Source of the DNA: BD2-11 clade cluster bacterium bin43
Lineage (GTDB): Bacteria; Gemmatimonadota; Gemmatimonadetes; Longimicrobiales; Gaopeijiaceae
NCBI GenBank assembly: GCA_002238605.1
Contig: MPMR01000010.1
Coordinates: 62,001 to 126,000 of the forward strand
Direction: 5' to 3'
DNA length: 64,000 nt
Part shown: positions 7,935 to 15,758 of the stretch, in pieces
Position numbering within the stretch: position 1 is the stretch's first letter
How the letters are laid out: every line of letters begins with the position of its first letter
Position numbers and translations under genes: made by a program
Notes under the pieces: generated by a model
What the model was told of the DNA's origin: nothing
Databases searched by the model: none
What the model saw: only the letters and a program-made list of their open reading frames with translations

Positions 7935-8270
7935 GTGAAAAACACCATGGAGATCGACGGCTACCAGGCGGTCATTCATTTCGATCCGGACATCGACATG
8001 TTCCGGGGCGAGTTCATCGGCCTGAACGGCGGAGCGGATTTCTACGCCCCCGATGTCGCGGGCCTCAGGCAGGAGGGAGCCACTTCGCTCAAGGTGTTTC
8101 TGGAGATGTGCGAGGAGGACGGCGTCGAACCCCGGAGGTCGTACTCGGGGAAGTTCCATTTGCGCATGTCGCCGGATCTGCACGCGAGCGCGGCAGCCGC
8201 GGCCGCCGCCGAGGGGAAGAGCCTCAACCAGTGGATCGCCCGCACGATCGGCGGAGTGCTGCTGCGGTAG
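7935..8270 (+). CDS. HicB-like antitoxin-family protein, orphan
   Basis: 111 residues from GTG 7935 (GGAGTGG upstream); ATG 7947 is an alternative. The N-terminal part (YQAVIHFDPDIDMFRGEFIGLNGGADFYA) is the degenerate RNase H-like HicB fold. The C-terminus (FHLRMSPDLHASAAAAAAAEGKSLNQWIARTI) is a ribbon-helix-helix DNA-binding domain of the HicB/CopG type. HicB antitoxins normally pair with a roughly 60-residue HicA toxin. Neither flank has room for or shows such a gene, so this is an orphan, perhaps a stand-alone regulator. Confidence 0.82.
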   Translation: MKNTMEIDGYQAVIHFDPDIDMFRGEFIGLNGGADFYAPDVAGLRQEGATSLKVFLEMCEEDGVEPRRSYSGKFHLRMSPDLHASAAAAAAAEGKSLNQWIARTIGGVLLR

Positions 8271-8291
8271 CCGGATCTCTCCCGCCCCCCC

Positions 8292-9335
8292 CTACCTCCA
8301 CCCCTGATCCGCAGGCGCCTCCGGATCGGACAACAGGAACCGGATCACCTCCGCATGATACGGCTCCGGGTACTCGAACGCCGGCACGTGGCCGATCCCC
8401 GGAAACAGCACCAGTTCCGCGTTCGGCAGCGTCTCCGCCACGTTGCGCGCCGCCGCGGGAAAGTCGCGGCTCAACCTGTCGTCCGCTCCGCCGATCACCA
8501 GCGCCTTGGTCCGGATATACTGCCACTCGTGCACGACCGGATCCTCGAACAGGATCTGCCGCTGCGCCGCGCGCACCCGAGCCATGCGGGGCCAGTGGCC
8601 GCTCAGCGTGAGCCCGTACTGGACCTTCACCCACGGCAGGTACTCGTTCTTCCACCCGTTCGGGTAGTAGCGTCTGTGCCCGGCCAGGGTCGACTCATAG
8701 GTCGTGCCGCTCAGCGTCGACTCGTACACCGCCTCCGGGTCGCTCCACGCGCGTCCGTGGCGGGTGTCGGTCAGGCCGATCTGGTTGGACATGATCACAT
8801 GGGTGACCACGTCCGGGTACGTCGACGTAAAGCGCGTCGCCACCATGCCGCCCATCGAGTGTCCCAGGACGGCCACCTGCTCGATGCCCAGCTCGTCCAG
8901 CAGCGCCTTCGTGTGGCGCGCGGGCATGTGCAGGTTGTAGTGGATGACCGGCTTGGATGAGCGCCCGTATCCGAGCCGGTCCACCGCGATCGCGCGGAAC
9001 CCGGCTTCGGTGAGCGCGGCGATGGTGGGCCCGAAGGCCGCGGCGAAGAAGTTCATGCCGTGGAAGAGGACGACGGTCTGCCCGTTGGGCTCGCCCGCCG
9101 GCGCCACGTCCATGTACGCCATCCGATAGTCCTCGCCCATCAGCCGGACGTTCAGGTACTTCACCGGGTGCGGGTAGCGGATGTTGGAATAGTCGATGGC
9201 CGTGGCCTCCCACTCGGGTGGCGGGCTGGCCGGCGGCTCGTCCTGGGCAGAGGCCGGGAACGCCGCGCCCGGTACCGCCAGGAGAAGCGCGGCGGCAAGT
9301 GAAGTCCGGCGGGCTCCGTTCTCGTGATTCAGCAT
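8292..9335 (-). CDS. Secreted alpha/beta hydrolase
   Basis: 347 residues; ATG 9335 has a perfect AAGGAGGA ribosome site. A signal peptide (residues 11-31, ending FPASAQ) is followed by an alpha/beta hydrolase fold: oxyanion segment LFHGMNF, nucleophile elbow GHSMGG with Ser160, acid residue in IGGADDRLS, and catalytic His in GIGHVPAFE near the C-terminus. The substrate is unknown; esterase, epoxide hydrolase-like or lactonase activity are all possible. It lies between the DUF2182 and DUF1326 genes on the same strand. Confidence 0.9.
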   Translation of the reverse strand: MLNHENGARRTSLAAALLLAVPGAAFPASAQDEPPASPPPEWEATAIDYSNIRYPHPVKYLNVRLMGEDYRMAYMDVAPAGEPNGQTVVLFHGMNFFAAAFGPTIAALTEAGFRAIAVDRLGYGRSSKPVIHYNLHMPARHTKALLDELGIEQVAVLGHSMGGMVATRFTSTYPDVVTHVIMSNQIGLTDTRHGRAWSDPEAVYESTLSGTTYESTLAGHRRYYPNGWKNEYLPWVKVQYGLTLSGHWPRMARVRAAQRQILFEDPVVHEWQYIRTKALVIGGADDRLSRDFPAAARNVAETLPNAELVLFPGIGHVPAFEYPEPYHAEVIRFLLSDPEAPADQGWR

Positions 9336-9401
9336 CGGTTCTCCTCCTTCGACAACTTCTCTTGCGTCAGTGGGTTACAGCCTTGTCTCCCCGGCACACC
9401 C

Positions 9402-10121
9402 TCAGCTGCGTTCGGGATCCCCGACCCGCCAGTCGAAACGTGAGTGCAGCCCGTGGGTGCCCTCGTTGCGGAGGCGAATGCCGCCGATGTCGCCGCGGGT
9501 CTCGCCCCGGGCGATGGTCTGCGTGGAGTCGTGGATCTGGTTGAACATGTTCCGGAAGGTGACCGGAAGGTCCCGGTCCCACCCGCGGATGTCCTCGACG
9601 GACGCTTCCAGGAGCGAACCGACCCGCACCCGCTTCACCTTGCCCTCATCCTCCATCTCGATCGGGACGAAGCGCGTGGGCAGCCATTCGGAAACGAACC
9701 GCGCCAGCACCTCCCAGGGCCCACCCGCATCGCCGCGCAGGATGGCTTCCACGGCCTCCCGCTGATCCGGCGAAGCTTCCTGGTCGATCAGCAGCACCTC
9801 CGTCCAATCTCCCGCGATCATCAGCTGCGGGCACTCGAAGGCGACCACCGCGCGAACACCGTCGAGGCTCGTGTCGCCGTACCGGCCCTCGTCGAAACGA
9901 AGCGCCCAGTAGCCGATGCAGCGCTCGTGGGTGCAGCTCTGGCTGAAGTGGACGTGGCCCGGACAGACCACCTGGCAGTTGCAGCTCTCGAACAGCAGCC
10001 CGCGGGCCCACCAATGGTCGACCTGGTGCGTGGCGCGTGACCGGGCCCCGGCGGCGGAGGCGTTCGCGGCGGGCGGGCCGGACGCGGATGCGTCTACGGA
10101 TCCCGCCCGCGCACGAGACAC
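9402..10121 (-). CDS. DUF1326 family protein
   Basis: 239 residues from GTG 10121. The first 35 residues are Ala/Ser-rich and may not be translated. The conserved core starts at HWWARGLLFESCNCQVVCPG, the DUF1326 signature with a Cys-x-Cys-x4-Cys cluster, followed by SQSCTHERCIGYWALRF, so at least five cysteines are available for metal or disulfide chemistry. The family is soluble and uncharacterised and commonly neighbours DUF2182, as here at a distance. The gene is 21 bp downstream of the asparaginase gene and probably co-transcribed with it. Confidence 0.83.
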   Translation of the reverse strand: MSRARAGSVDASASGPPAANASAAGARSRATHQVDHWWARGLLFESCNCQVVCPGHVHFSQSCTHERCIGYWALRFDEGRYGDTSLDGVRAVVAFECPQLMIAGDWTEVLLIDQEASPDQREAVEAILRGDAGGPWEVLARFVSEWLPTRFVPIEMEDEGKVKRVRVGSLLEASVEDIRGWDRDLPVTFRNMFNQIHDSTQTIARGETRGDIGGIRLRNEGTHGLHSRFDWRVGDPERS

Positions 10122-10142
10122 CGAACTATTGTCTCTGCGGGA

Positions 10143-11231
10143 TCAGCTCGTCGGGTAGAGCTGGGTGCCCTCGAAAGTGTGGAGCCCGGAGGAGTTGCGG
10201 TACGTCAGCGTGCCGATGCGGCCGGCGCCGCCCGACATGCGCGCGCAGCCGATCTCGCCGTCCTTGTTGATCGCGACGAACTTCTCGCTGGGCACGAAGT
10301 CGAGGCCGACGGCCCGGTATCTGCCCACGATCATCTCGACCGCGTCTTCGCAGGCTTCCTGCGGAGAGCGTCCCTCGCGCATGCGTCCGACGATGAAATA
10401 GGACGCGCACGACTTGATGACGTCCTCGCCACGTCCGGTGACCGCCGCCGCGCCCACGTCGTTGTCGACGTAGAGCCCCGCGCCGATGATGGGCGAGTCG
10501 CCGATGCGGCCGGGGATCTTCCAGGAGAGGCCGCTGGTGGTGGTAATGCCCGCCACGTCCCCGTTGGCGTCCACGGCCAGCACGTTGGTGGTGCCGTAGT
10601 TGAAGTCGTCCTCGCCCGGGAGCCCGCCGGTCTGCCTGTCGGGCCTGTCGCGGATGTGGTCGGGCGGACCCCAGTCGTCCCGCCGCTCGCTGTGGGTCTC
10701 GCGCCAGCGCACCCAAGCCATGCGCGCGTTCTCGGTCAGCAGATTCTCCGCCTTGAAGCCGAAGGAGAGGGCGAACTCGCGCGCGCCCGGCCCCACCAGC
10801 ATGACGTGGTCGGTGCGCTCCATCACAAGCCGCGCGACCGACGACGGGGTCTTGATGTCCTCGATCGACGCGACGCATCCGGCGCTGTAGGTCTTGCCGT
10901 CCATGCAGGAGGCGTCGAGCTGTACGACACCGTCCTCGTTGGGAAGTCCGCCGTAGCCGACCCCGGCATCGTCCGGGTCCACTTCGATGACGTTGGCCCC
11001 GCGCTCCACGGCGTCCAGCGCGCTCCCGCCCTCGGCGAGAATGTCCCACGCCTGCGCCATGGCGTTGCGCCCGGTCTCGTTGGTGTGGCTGGTGATGATG
11101 AGGGGAGCGCCCGCCTGTTGCCGGCGAAGCAGCCCTCGGGGCCAGCGGCCGAGGGTCAACGCTCCCGCGCCGACGCCGAAGCCCTGCTTGAAGAATCGCC
11201 GGCGGGAAGTACCGGAAGCTGCTCTGGCCAT
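10143..11231 (-). CDS. Tat-exported N4-(beta-N-acetylglucosaminyl)-L-asparaginase (Ntn hydrolase)
   Basis: 362 residues; ATG 11231 with AAAGGAG upstream. A twin-arginine signal RRRFFKQGFGVGAGAL occupies residues 10-25. The family is type 2 asparaginase/glycosylasparaginase, made as a single chain that cleaves itself. By alignment to the known enzyme, the new N-terminal nucleophile should be Thr214 in NYGTTNVLAVD, followed by the conserved IPGRIGDSPIIGAGLYVDN. It would cleave the GlcNAc-Asn link or act on small beta-aspartyl amides. Folded export via Tat suits an autoprocessing enzyme. It sits next to an amidase gene. Confidence 0.92.
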   Translation of the reverse strand: MARAASGTSRRRFFKQGFGVGAGALTLGRWPRGLLRRQQAGAPLIITSHTNETGRNAMAQAWDILAEGGSALDAVERGANVIEVDPDDAGVGYGGLPNEDGVVQLDASCMDGKTYSAGCVASIEDIKTPSSVARLVMERTDHVMLVGPGAREFALSFGFKAENLLTENARMAWVRWRETHSERRDDWGPPDHIRDRPDRQTGGLPGEDDFNYGTTNVLAVDANGDVAGITTTSGLSWKIPGRIGDSPIIGAGLYVDNDVGAAAVTGRGEDVIKSCASYFIVGRMREGRSPQEACEDAVEMIVGRYRAVGLDFVPSEKFVAINKDGEIGCARMSGGAGRIGTLTYRNSSGLHTFEGTQLYPTS

Positions 11232-11388
11232 GACTTGCTCCTTTCAGTCGATGGGGATGCGATGTCGCACGAAGTCTGCTATGCCCGCATGAGCGGGGTG
11301 TTCGAGAACGGGAAAGTTCGTGAAAATCGTAGATGCCGCGCGGAGGGCGGGCAAGGCGGGGAAGCGGCGTCGAAGTGCGATGCCATCG

Positions 11389-11448
11389 CGGCGTCCACCG
11401 GGTCGAGGGGGTCCGGCGCGGCGTCCACCGGGTCGGCGGGGTCCGGGG
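11389..11448. repeat. Two 30-bp tandem repeats
   Basis: Units 11389-11418 and 11419-11448 share the core GGCGTCCACCGGGTCG and GGGGTCCGG, with a few mismatches. They lie in the 227-bp gap just downstream of the amidase stop. Confidence 0.8.
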
Positions 11449-11458
11449 CGCGACGAGG

Positions 11459-12871
11459 TCACTCCGCCAGCGGTGGCCGCTCCGGCGGGCGCAGGCGCTC
11501 GAGGGTGGCGGCCAGGGCCAGCACGGCCTCCTCGCCTGTGGGAGGACCCACCACCTGGAGCCCCGCCGGGAGCCCGCGTGGGTCCAGTCCGGCGGGCACC
11601 GATGCGACCGGAAGGCCGGTGAGCGAGAGGACGAAGGTCGGGGCGAACCAGTCCACGTAGGTCTCGAGCGCCCGGCCCGCGATCTCCGTGGGATGGCTCT
11701 GTTCGACCGGGAAGGGGGGCACGGCGGTGCACGGCGTGATCAGGTAGTCGAAGTCGCGCCGCAATGCGGCGAAGCGACGCCAGAGGTCGCTGCGCACCTT
11801 GTCGGCGCGGCCGAGTTGCGCGGGCGTGGTCGCGAGTCCCGTGCGGATGTTTCCGGCCAGGTTGGGGCCCAGCTCGTCGATGCGGTCCAGCCGGTCCTGG
11901 TGGTGCGCGACCATCCACTGGCCGCGCAGGTCGAGGAAGGCGCGCCGGGCATGCGAGAGGTCCAGGTCGATCTCTTCCACCGCGGCGCCCGCCCGACCCA
12001 GTGCGAACGCCGCCTCCCGGCACACCCCCTCCACCCCCGCATCCACCCCCATCCCCGCCAGGTCCGCGCAGTATGCGACGCGGGCGCCCTGTGCCATGCC
12101 CGCCCGGGCGGCGGCCGGGAAATCCCGCCCCGCGACCGGCTGGCGAAGGGCCGACCCCGTCGACGGACCGGCCACCGCCTGCAGTCCGAGCGCCAGGTCG
12201 TGGGCCGAGCGCGCCATCAGCCCGGTGACCATGATGGTGTCCCACGCCCAGTCGGTGGGCTCGGTGGGGACCAGCCCGGGGGAGGGGCGCAGCCCGGTCA
12301 CCCCGCAGAAGGCCGCCGGGATGCGCAGCGAGCCGCCCAGGTCGGTCCCCTCCGCGAGCGCGAACATGCCGGTCGCGAGCCCCGCCGCCCCCCCGCCGGT
12401 CGACCCTCCGGCCGAGAGCGCCGGATCCCACGGGTTGCGGGTGGCGCCGAACACGTCGTTGAAGGTGTTGGCCCCCGCGGCGAACTCCGGCGTATTGGTC
12501 TTGCCGACCACCACCGCGCCGGCAGCCCGCAGGCGGCGCACCACCAGCGCGTCCTCCGCGGGCACATGGTCCGCGTACAGTGGAGAGCCGTATGTGGTGC
12601 GCAGTCCCGCCACCGCCGTCATGTCCTTGATCCCGACCGGCACCCCGGCGAGCGGCCCGGGATCCTCTCCCCGCGCCAGCTGCCGGTCGATCGCGCGCGC
12701 ATCGTCCAGTGCGCGCGGTGAAAGGGTCACCACCGCGTTCACCACCGGGTTGTGCCGGCCAATGCGGTCGAGCGCCGCCGAAGTCACCTCCTCCGCCGAC
12801 ACCTCCCGCGCCGCCACCAGCGCGGCGAGTTCGCCGGCCGGGCGAAAGGCCAGGTCGCAGGCGGCGCTCAT
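11459..12871 (-). CDS. Amidase (amidase signature family), cytoplasmic
   Basis: 470 residues, ATG 12871, normal length for the family and without a signal peptide. Triad: Lys82 in GVPVGIKD, cis-Ser157 in AGGSTGGG, and nucleophile Ser181 in GTDLGGSLRIPAAFCG. The motif GGSTGGG has Gly where GatA has Ser, as in eukaryotic-type amidases, so this is unlikely to be GatA. No gatB or gatC is nearby. The substrate is unknown. It starts 241 bp from the divergent deacetylase gene and probably begins a minus-strand series running through the asparaginase. Confidence 0.9.
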   Translation of the reverse strand: MSAACDLAFRPAGELAALVAAREVSAEEVTSAALDRIGRHNPVVNAVVTLSPRALDDARAIDRQLARGEDPGPLAGVPVGIKDMTAVAGLRTTYGSPLYADHVPAEDALVVRRLRAAGAVVVGKTNTPEFAAGANTFNDVFGATRNPWDPALSAGGSTGGGAAGLATGMFALAEGTDLGGSLRIPAAFCGVTGLRPSPGLVPTEPTDWAWDTIMVTGLMARSAHDLALGLQAVAGPSTGSALRQPVAGRDFPAAARAGMAQGARVAYCADLAGMGVDAGVEGVCREAAFALGRAGAAVEEIDLDLSHARRAFLDLRGQWMVAHHQDRLDRIDELGPNLAGNIRTGLATTPAQLGRADKVRSDLWRRFAALRRDFDYLITPCTAVPPFPVEQSHPTEIAGRALETYVDWFAPTFVLSLTGLPVASVPAGLDPRGLPAGLQVVGPPTGEEAVLALAATLERLRPPERPPLAE

Positions 12872-13112
12872 GAGGCCGCTTCCATGCCGGGTCCGGCGTC
12901 CGCGGGTGCGGTTCCCCCTGCCACCGGGATCCCGAAGCTGCAGCCGGCGCGCTCGGCCGCGGCTTTCCCTGTCCGGATCCCGGGCACAAGCTCCATGGCT
13001 GCCATCCTCCGCCTCATGTGCCCGCGCCTCACTCGCATACTGTTACGCTCCATACCGAATCCGTATTGTTGCGATTCCGCCCCCCGACCGGAACCCGAAC
13101 CCGGGAGCATTC

Positions 13113-14090
13113 ATGAACCCGCATCCGACCTTCCTCGCCGTCGCGGCCTTCGCCGTCATCCTCTCCTCCTGCGCGCCCGGCGCCGGCACCGCGGACGCCG
13201 CCCAGTCGCCCCAGGCCGACGACGAGCCGGGCTGGCGATGGAGCGACGAACGCGTCTTCGCGACCGTCAACGCGGTAAGGGCCGGACGCGACCTGACGCC
13301 CGCAAGCTGGCCGGGCGGTGCCCGCGCCGCGGTGCTGCTCTCCTTCGACGTGGACAACGAAACCATCCCCATCCGCAACGGGCAACCCACCATCGGCGGC
13401 CTGTCCCAGGGCGAGTACGGCGCACGCCGCGCGCTCCCGCGGGTGCTCGAGGTCCTCGACGAGCACGACATCCCCGCATCCTTCTTCATCCCCGCGATGA
13501 GCATGCAGTTCAACCCGGAGATGCTGGACGCGATTCAGGCTGCCGGCCACCACGAAATCGCCATTCACGGCTGGATCCACGAGACCAACTCGCTGCTCGA
13601 GGCCGACGAGGAGCGGGCCCTGCTGGAGCGCGCGGTCGCGTATTACACAGAGGTCACCGGCGAGCGTCCGGTCGGCTACCGGGCCCCGTCGTGGAACTTC
13701 AGCCCCAACACCCTCGACATCATCCTCGACATGGACTTTCTCTACGACAGTTCGTTGATGGCCGACGACCGGCCCTACGAGATCGTCGCGAACGGGGAGC
13801 CGACCGGCCTGATCGAGCTGCCCGTGGAGTGGATCCTGGACGACGCGCCCCTCCTGAATCCGCGGGGCAACAGCTACAGCGCCCCCCGCGACGTCCTCCA
13901 GGTCTACATCGACGAGTTTGACCGCGCCTGGGAGGAGGGCACCATGCTTGTGCTCACCATGCACCCGCACTACATCGGCCACCGCTCCCGCATCCTCATC
14001 CTGGAAGGCCTCATCGAGCACATCAACGCCCGTGGCGACGTCTGGTACGCGACCCACCGGGCGGTGGCGGAGTACGTGCAGGGAGGGTGA
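13113..14090 (+). CDS. Polysaccharide deacetylase-family lipoprotein
   Basis: 325 residues, ATG 13113 with GGGAG upstream. Lipoprotein signal with lipobox LSSC (Cys20). The NodB-homology domain shows LLSFDVDNE (catalytic/metal Asp), HGWIHE (metal His pair), GYRAPSWNFS and the C-terminal MHPHYIGH. The motif set resembles the PgdA/PuuE cluster of peptidoglycan or cyclic amide deacetylases rather than chitin deacetylases. It probably modifies cell wall or acts on periplasmic N-acetyl or imide substrates, anchored to a membrane. It is followed closely by two Ig-repeat lipoproteins on the same strand. Confidence 0.88.
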   Translation: MNPHPTFLAVAAFAVILSSCAPGAGTADAAQSPQADDEPGWRWSDERVFATVNAVRAGRDLTPASWPGGARAAVLLSFDVDNETIPIRNGQPTIGGLSQGEYGARRALPRVLEVLDEHDIPASFFIPAMSMQFNPEMLDAIQAAGHHEIAIHGWIHETNSLLEADEERALLERAVAYYTEVTGERPVGYRAPSWNFSPNTLDIILDMDFLYDSSLMADDRPYEIVANGEPTGLIELPVEWILDDAPLLNPRGNSYSAPRDVLQVYIDEFDRAWEEGTMLVLTMHPHYIGHRSRILILEGLIEHINARGDVWYATHRAVAEYVQGG

Positions 14091-14227
14091 GGGAGATCCC
14101 TGAGGCCGAGCGCTTCCCGGGTGAGATCGGAACCCGGAACCGTGACTTGACGAGCCCGATCCTGACGCCGGCGCCGTCCGGCGTCCGTGGCGTCTCCGGC
14201 CCTCGTCAGGATTTGCTTCGCCGGGTC

Positions 14228-15559
14228 GTGACGAAGGCCCGCGCCCCCGTGGTCCTGTTGCTGGTCCTGGGAACCGCCAGCTGTCGTCCGGGCACGACCG
14301 GGCCCACCCTCGCGGACCGGAACCGGGCGCCGGTGGCCGCGGCGTCCATCCCCTCCCTGACCCTGGTCGAGGGGCAGGTGGTGCTGGTGGAGGTGTCCCC
14401 CTACTTCACCGACCCCGACGGAGACAGCCTGAGCTACGAGGCGAGGACGGACGCGGCGTCCGCGCGGGTCGCGGTCTCCGGAACCCTGGTGGCGGTCACG
14501 GCGGTGTCCTCGGGGAGGGCGATTCTGACTCTGACGGCCCGCGATCCGGGCGGGCTCGCGGCCACCCAGAGCACCGGCGTCACGGTGCGGACGAACCGGC
14601 CGCCGGTGGCGACGGGCTCGATTCCGGCGGTGAACCTGGCCTCCGGCGAGACGGTCCCGCTGGAGGTTTCCTCGTACTTCGACGACCCGGACGGGGGCGC
14701 GCTCAGCTACCAGGCCTCGTCTTCAAACCCGCGCGTAGTCCTGGCTTCGGTGTCCGGCCTGACGATGTCGATCGCGGGCGTGGCGGCGGGCACGACGACG
14801 CTGATGTTGACGGCCACCGATCCCGGCGGCCTGACGGCGGCGCACGAAGTTGCCGTAACGGTCGTCCCCGGTCCGACCCTCGGCTTCCGGGAGGACTTCG
14901 ATTCGGGCTTGGAGGCATGGGGCGTCGAACAAGCGGACACGGTGCTGTCCGAGGGTGTCCTGGCGCTCACCAATCTCGAACGCGGCATCGCCGGCCGCGC
15001 GAATCGCAACCTTGAGGCGCCGATCAACTTCTGGGAGGTGCGCGCCCGCGTGGGGCGCACGCAGACGGACAGCGTGGTCGCGTCGGTGATCTTCGCTACC
15101 GGGCACGAGCGTTACGCGTGGTACGCGCTCGATGTCGGATCCGGCGTCGCGGTCGGCGGGAGCGATACCAACTACCGCTTCTACACCCTGGACCGGTCAC
15201 GTTGGCCCCCGGAGAACCGCTGGGTGGTCATCGAGGGCGCCTACGGGGTCTCGGATGCCATTCACGACGGTGCCGGCGAGTTTACCGAGATCGCCGCTTC
15301 GCTGGATGACGGCGAACTGCGTGCGTGGGCCGGCGAGACGGAGCTCTTCGCGGTCACCCTGGGCAGCGACCATCCGACTCGCCTGACCGCGATCGGCTTG
15401 TGGGTCTTCCCCCTGGACGGGGCCGAGGCGAGAACCGCCCTCTTCGACTGGGTGGAGGTAAGCGGGACGCACACGGCGGGGGCCGCAACCGCAAGCGCCG
15501 CAACGGCTGCGCCGGCGGGGATGCCCCGTTTGGCGGGTGACCGCCCGGGTGCGCGGTGA
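14228..15559 (+). CDS. Ig-like repeat lipoprotein, short paralogue
   Basis: 443 residues from GTG 14228, chosen because it places a normal signal (KARAPVVLLLVLGTASC, lipobox TASC) at the N-terminus; the frame is open back to 14087. Two Ig/cadherin-like repeats of about 85 residues follow, each with NRxPVA...SIP, YF-DPDGD-LSY and ATDPGGL. A C-terminal domain of about 200 residues (from FREDFDSGLEAW to FDWVEVSG) has a jelly-roll, laminin-G-like look. It is probably a surface adhesin or polymer-binding lipoprotein. It is paralogous to the next gene. Its stop lies inside the first unit of a 21-bp tandem array. Confidence 0.78.
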   Translation: MTKARAPVVLLLVLGTASCRPGTTGPTLADRNRAPVAAASIPSLTLVEGQVVLVEVSPYFTDPDGDSLSYEARTDAASARVAVSGTLVAVTAVSSGRAILTLTARDPGGLAATQSTGVTVRTNRPPVATGSIPAVNLASGETVPLEVSSYFDDPDGGALSYQASSSNPRVVLASVSGLTMSIAGVAAGTTTLMLTATDPGGLTAAHEVAVTVVPGPTLGFREDFDSGLEAWGVEQADTVLSEGVLALTNLERGIAGRANRNLEAPINFWEVRARVGRTQTDSVVASVIFATGHERYAWYALDVGSGVAVGGSDTNYRFYTLDRSRWPPENRWVVIEGAYGVSDAIHDGAGEFTEIAASLDDGELRAWAGETELFAVTLGSDHPTRLTAIGLWVFPLDGAEARTALFDWVEVSGTHTAGAATASAATAAPAGMPRLAGDRPGAR

Positions 15560-15651
15560 CGCCGGCGGGGTGCGCGGCCACGCTGGCCGGGTGTGCGATG
15601 ACGCTGGCCGGATGTGCGGATGACGTCGCTCGGGCGTGCGATCGCGCTGGA
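15547..15651. repeat. Five 21-bp tandem repeats
   Basis: Degenerate units begin at 15547, 15568, 15589, 15610 and 15631 with consensus GGGTGTGCGATGACGCTGGC. The first overlaps the stop codon of the short Ig lipoprotein; the rest lie in the gap before its longer paralogue. A 21-bp period keeps reading frame, so this may be decayed coding repeat. Confidence 0.8.
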
Positions 15652-15758
15652 CGACAACCGCTTCCCTTTTCAGGGACGCTGCCACGATGTTGCACCCGGA
15701 CCGCCGGCTTTGCCGGCATGAACGAGAACTTCCAGCCACTCCAACAAGGCATGCGGTG

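Noticed and set aside
10115-10135. Hairpin GAGACA-N9-TGTCTC between asparaginase and DUF1326 genes as a terminator
   Set aside because: No T tract on either strand, only a 21-bp gap, and it overlaps the DUF1326 start; the two genes more likely share a transcript.
11459-12871. GatA subunit of the Glu-tRNA amidotransferase
   Set aside because: No gatB or gatC nearby, and the serine motif GGSTGGG differs from the GatA pattern GGSSGGS.
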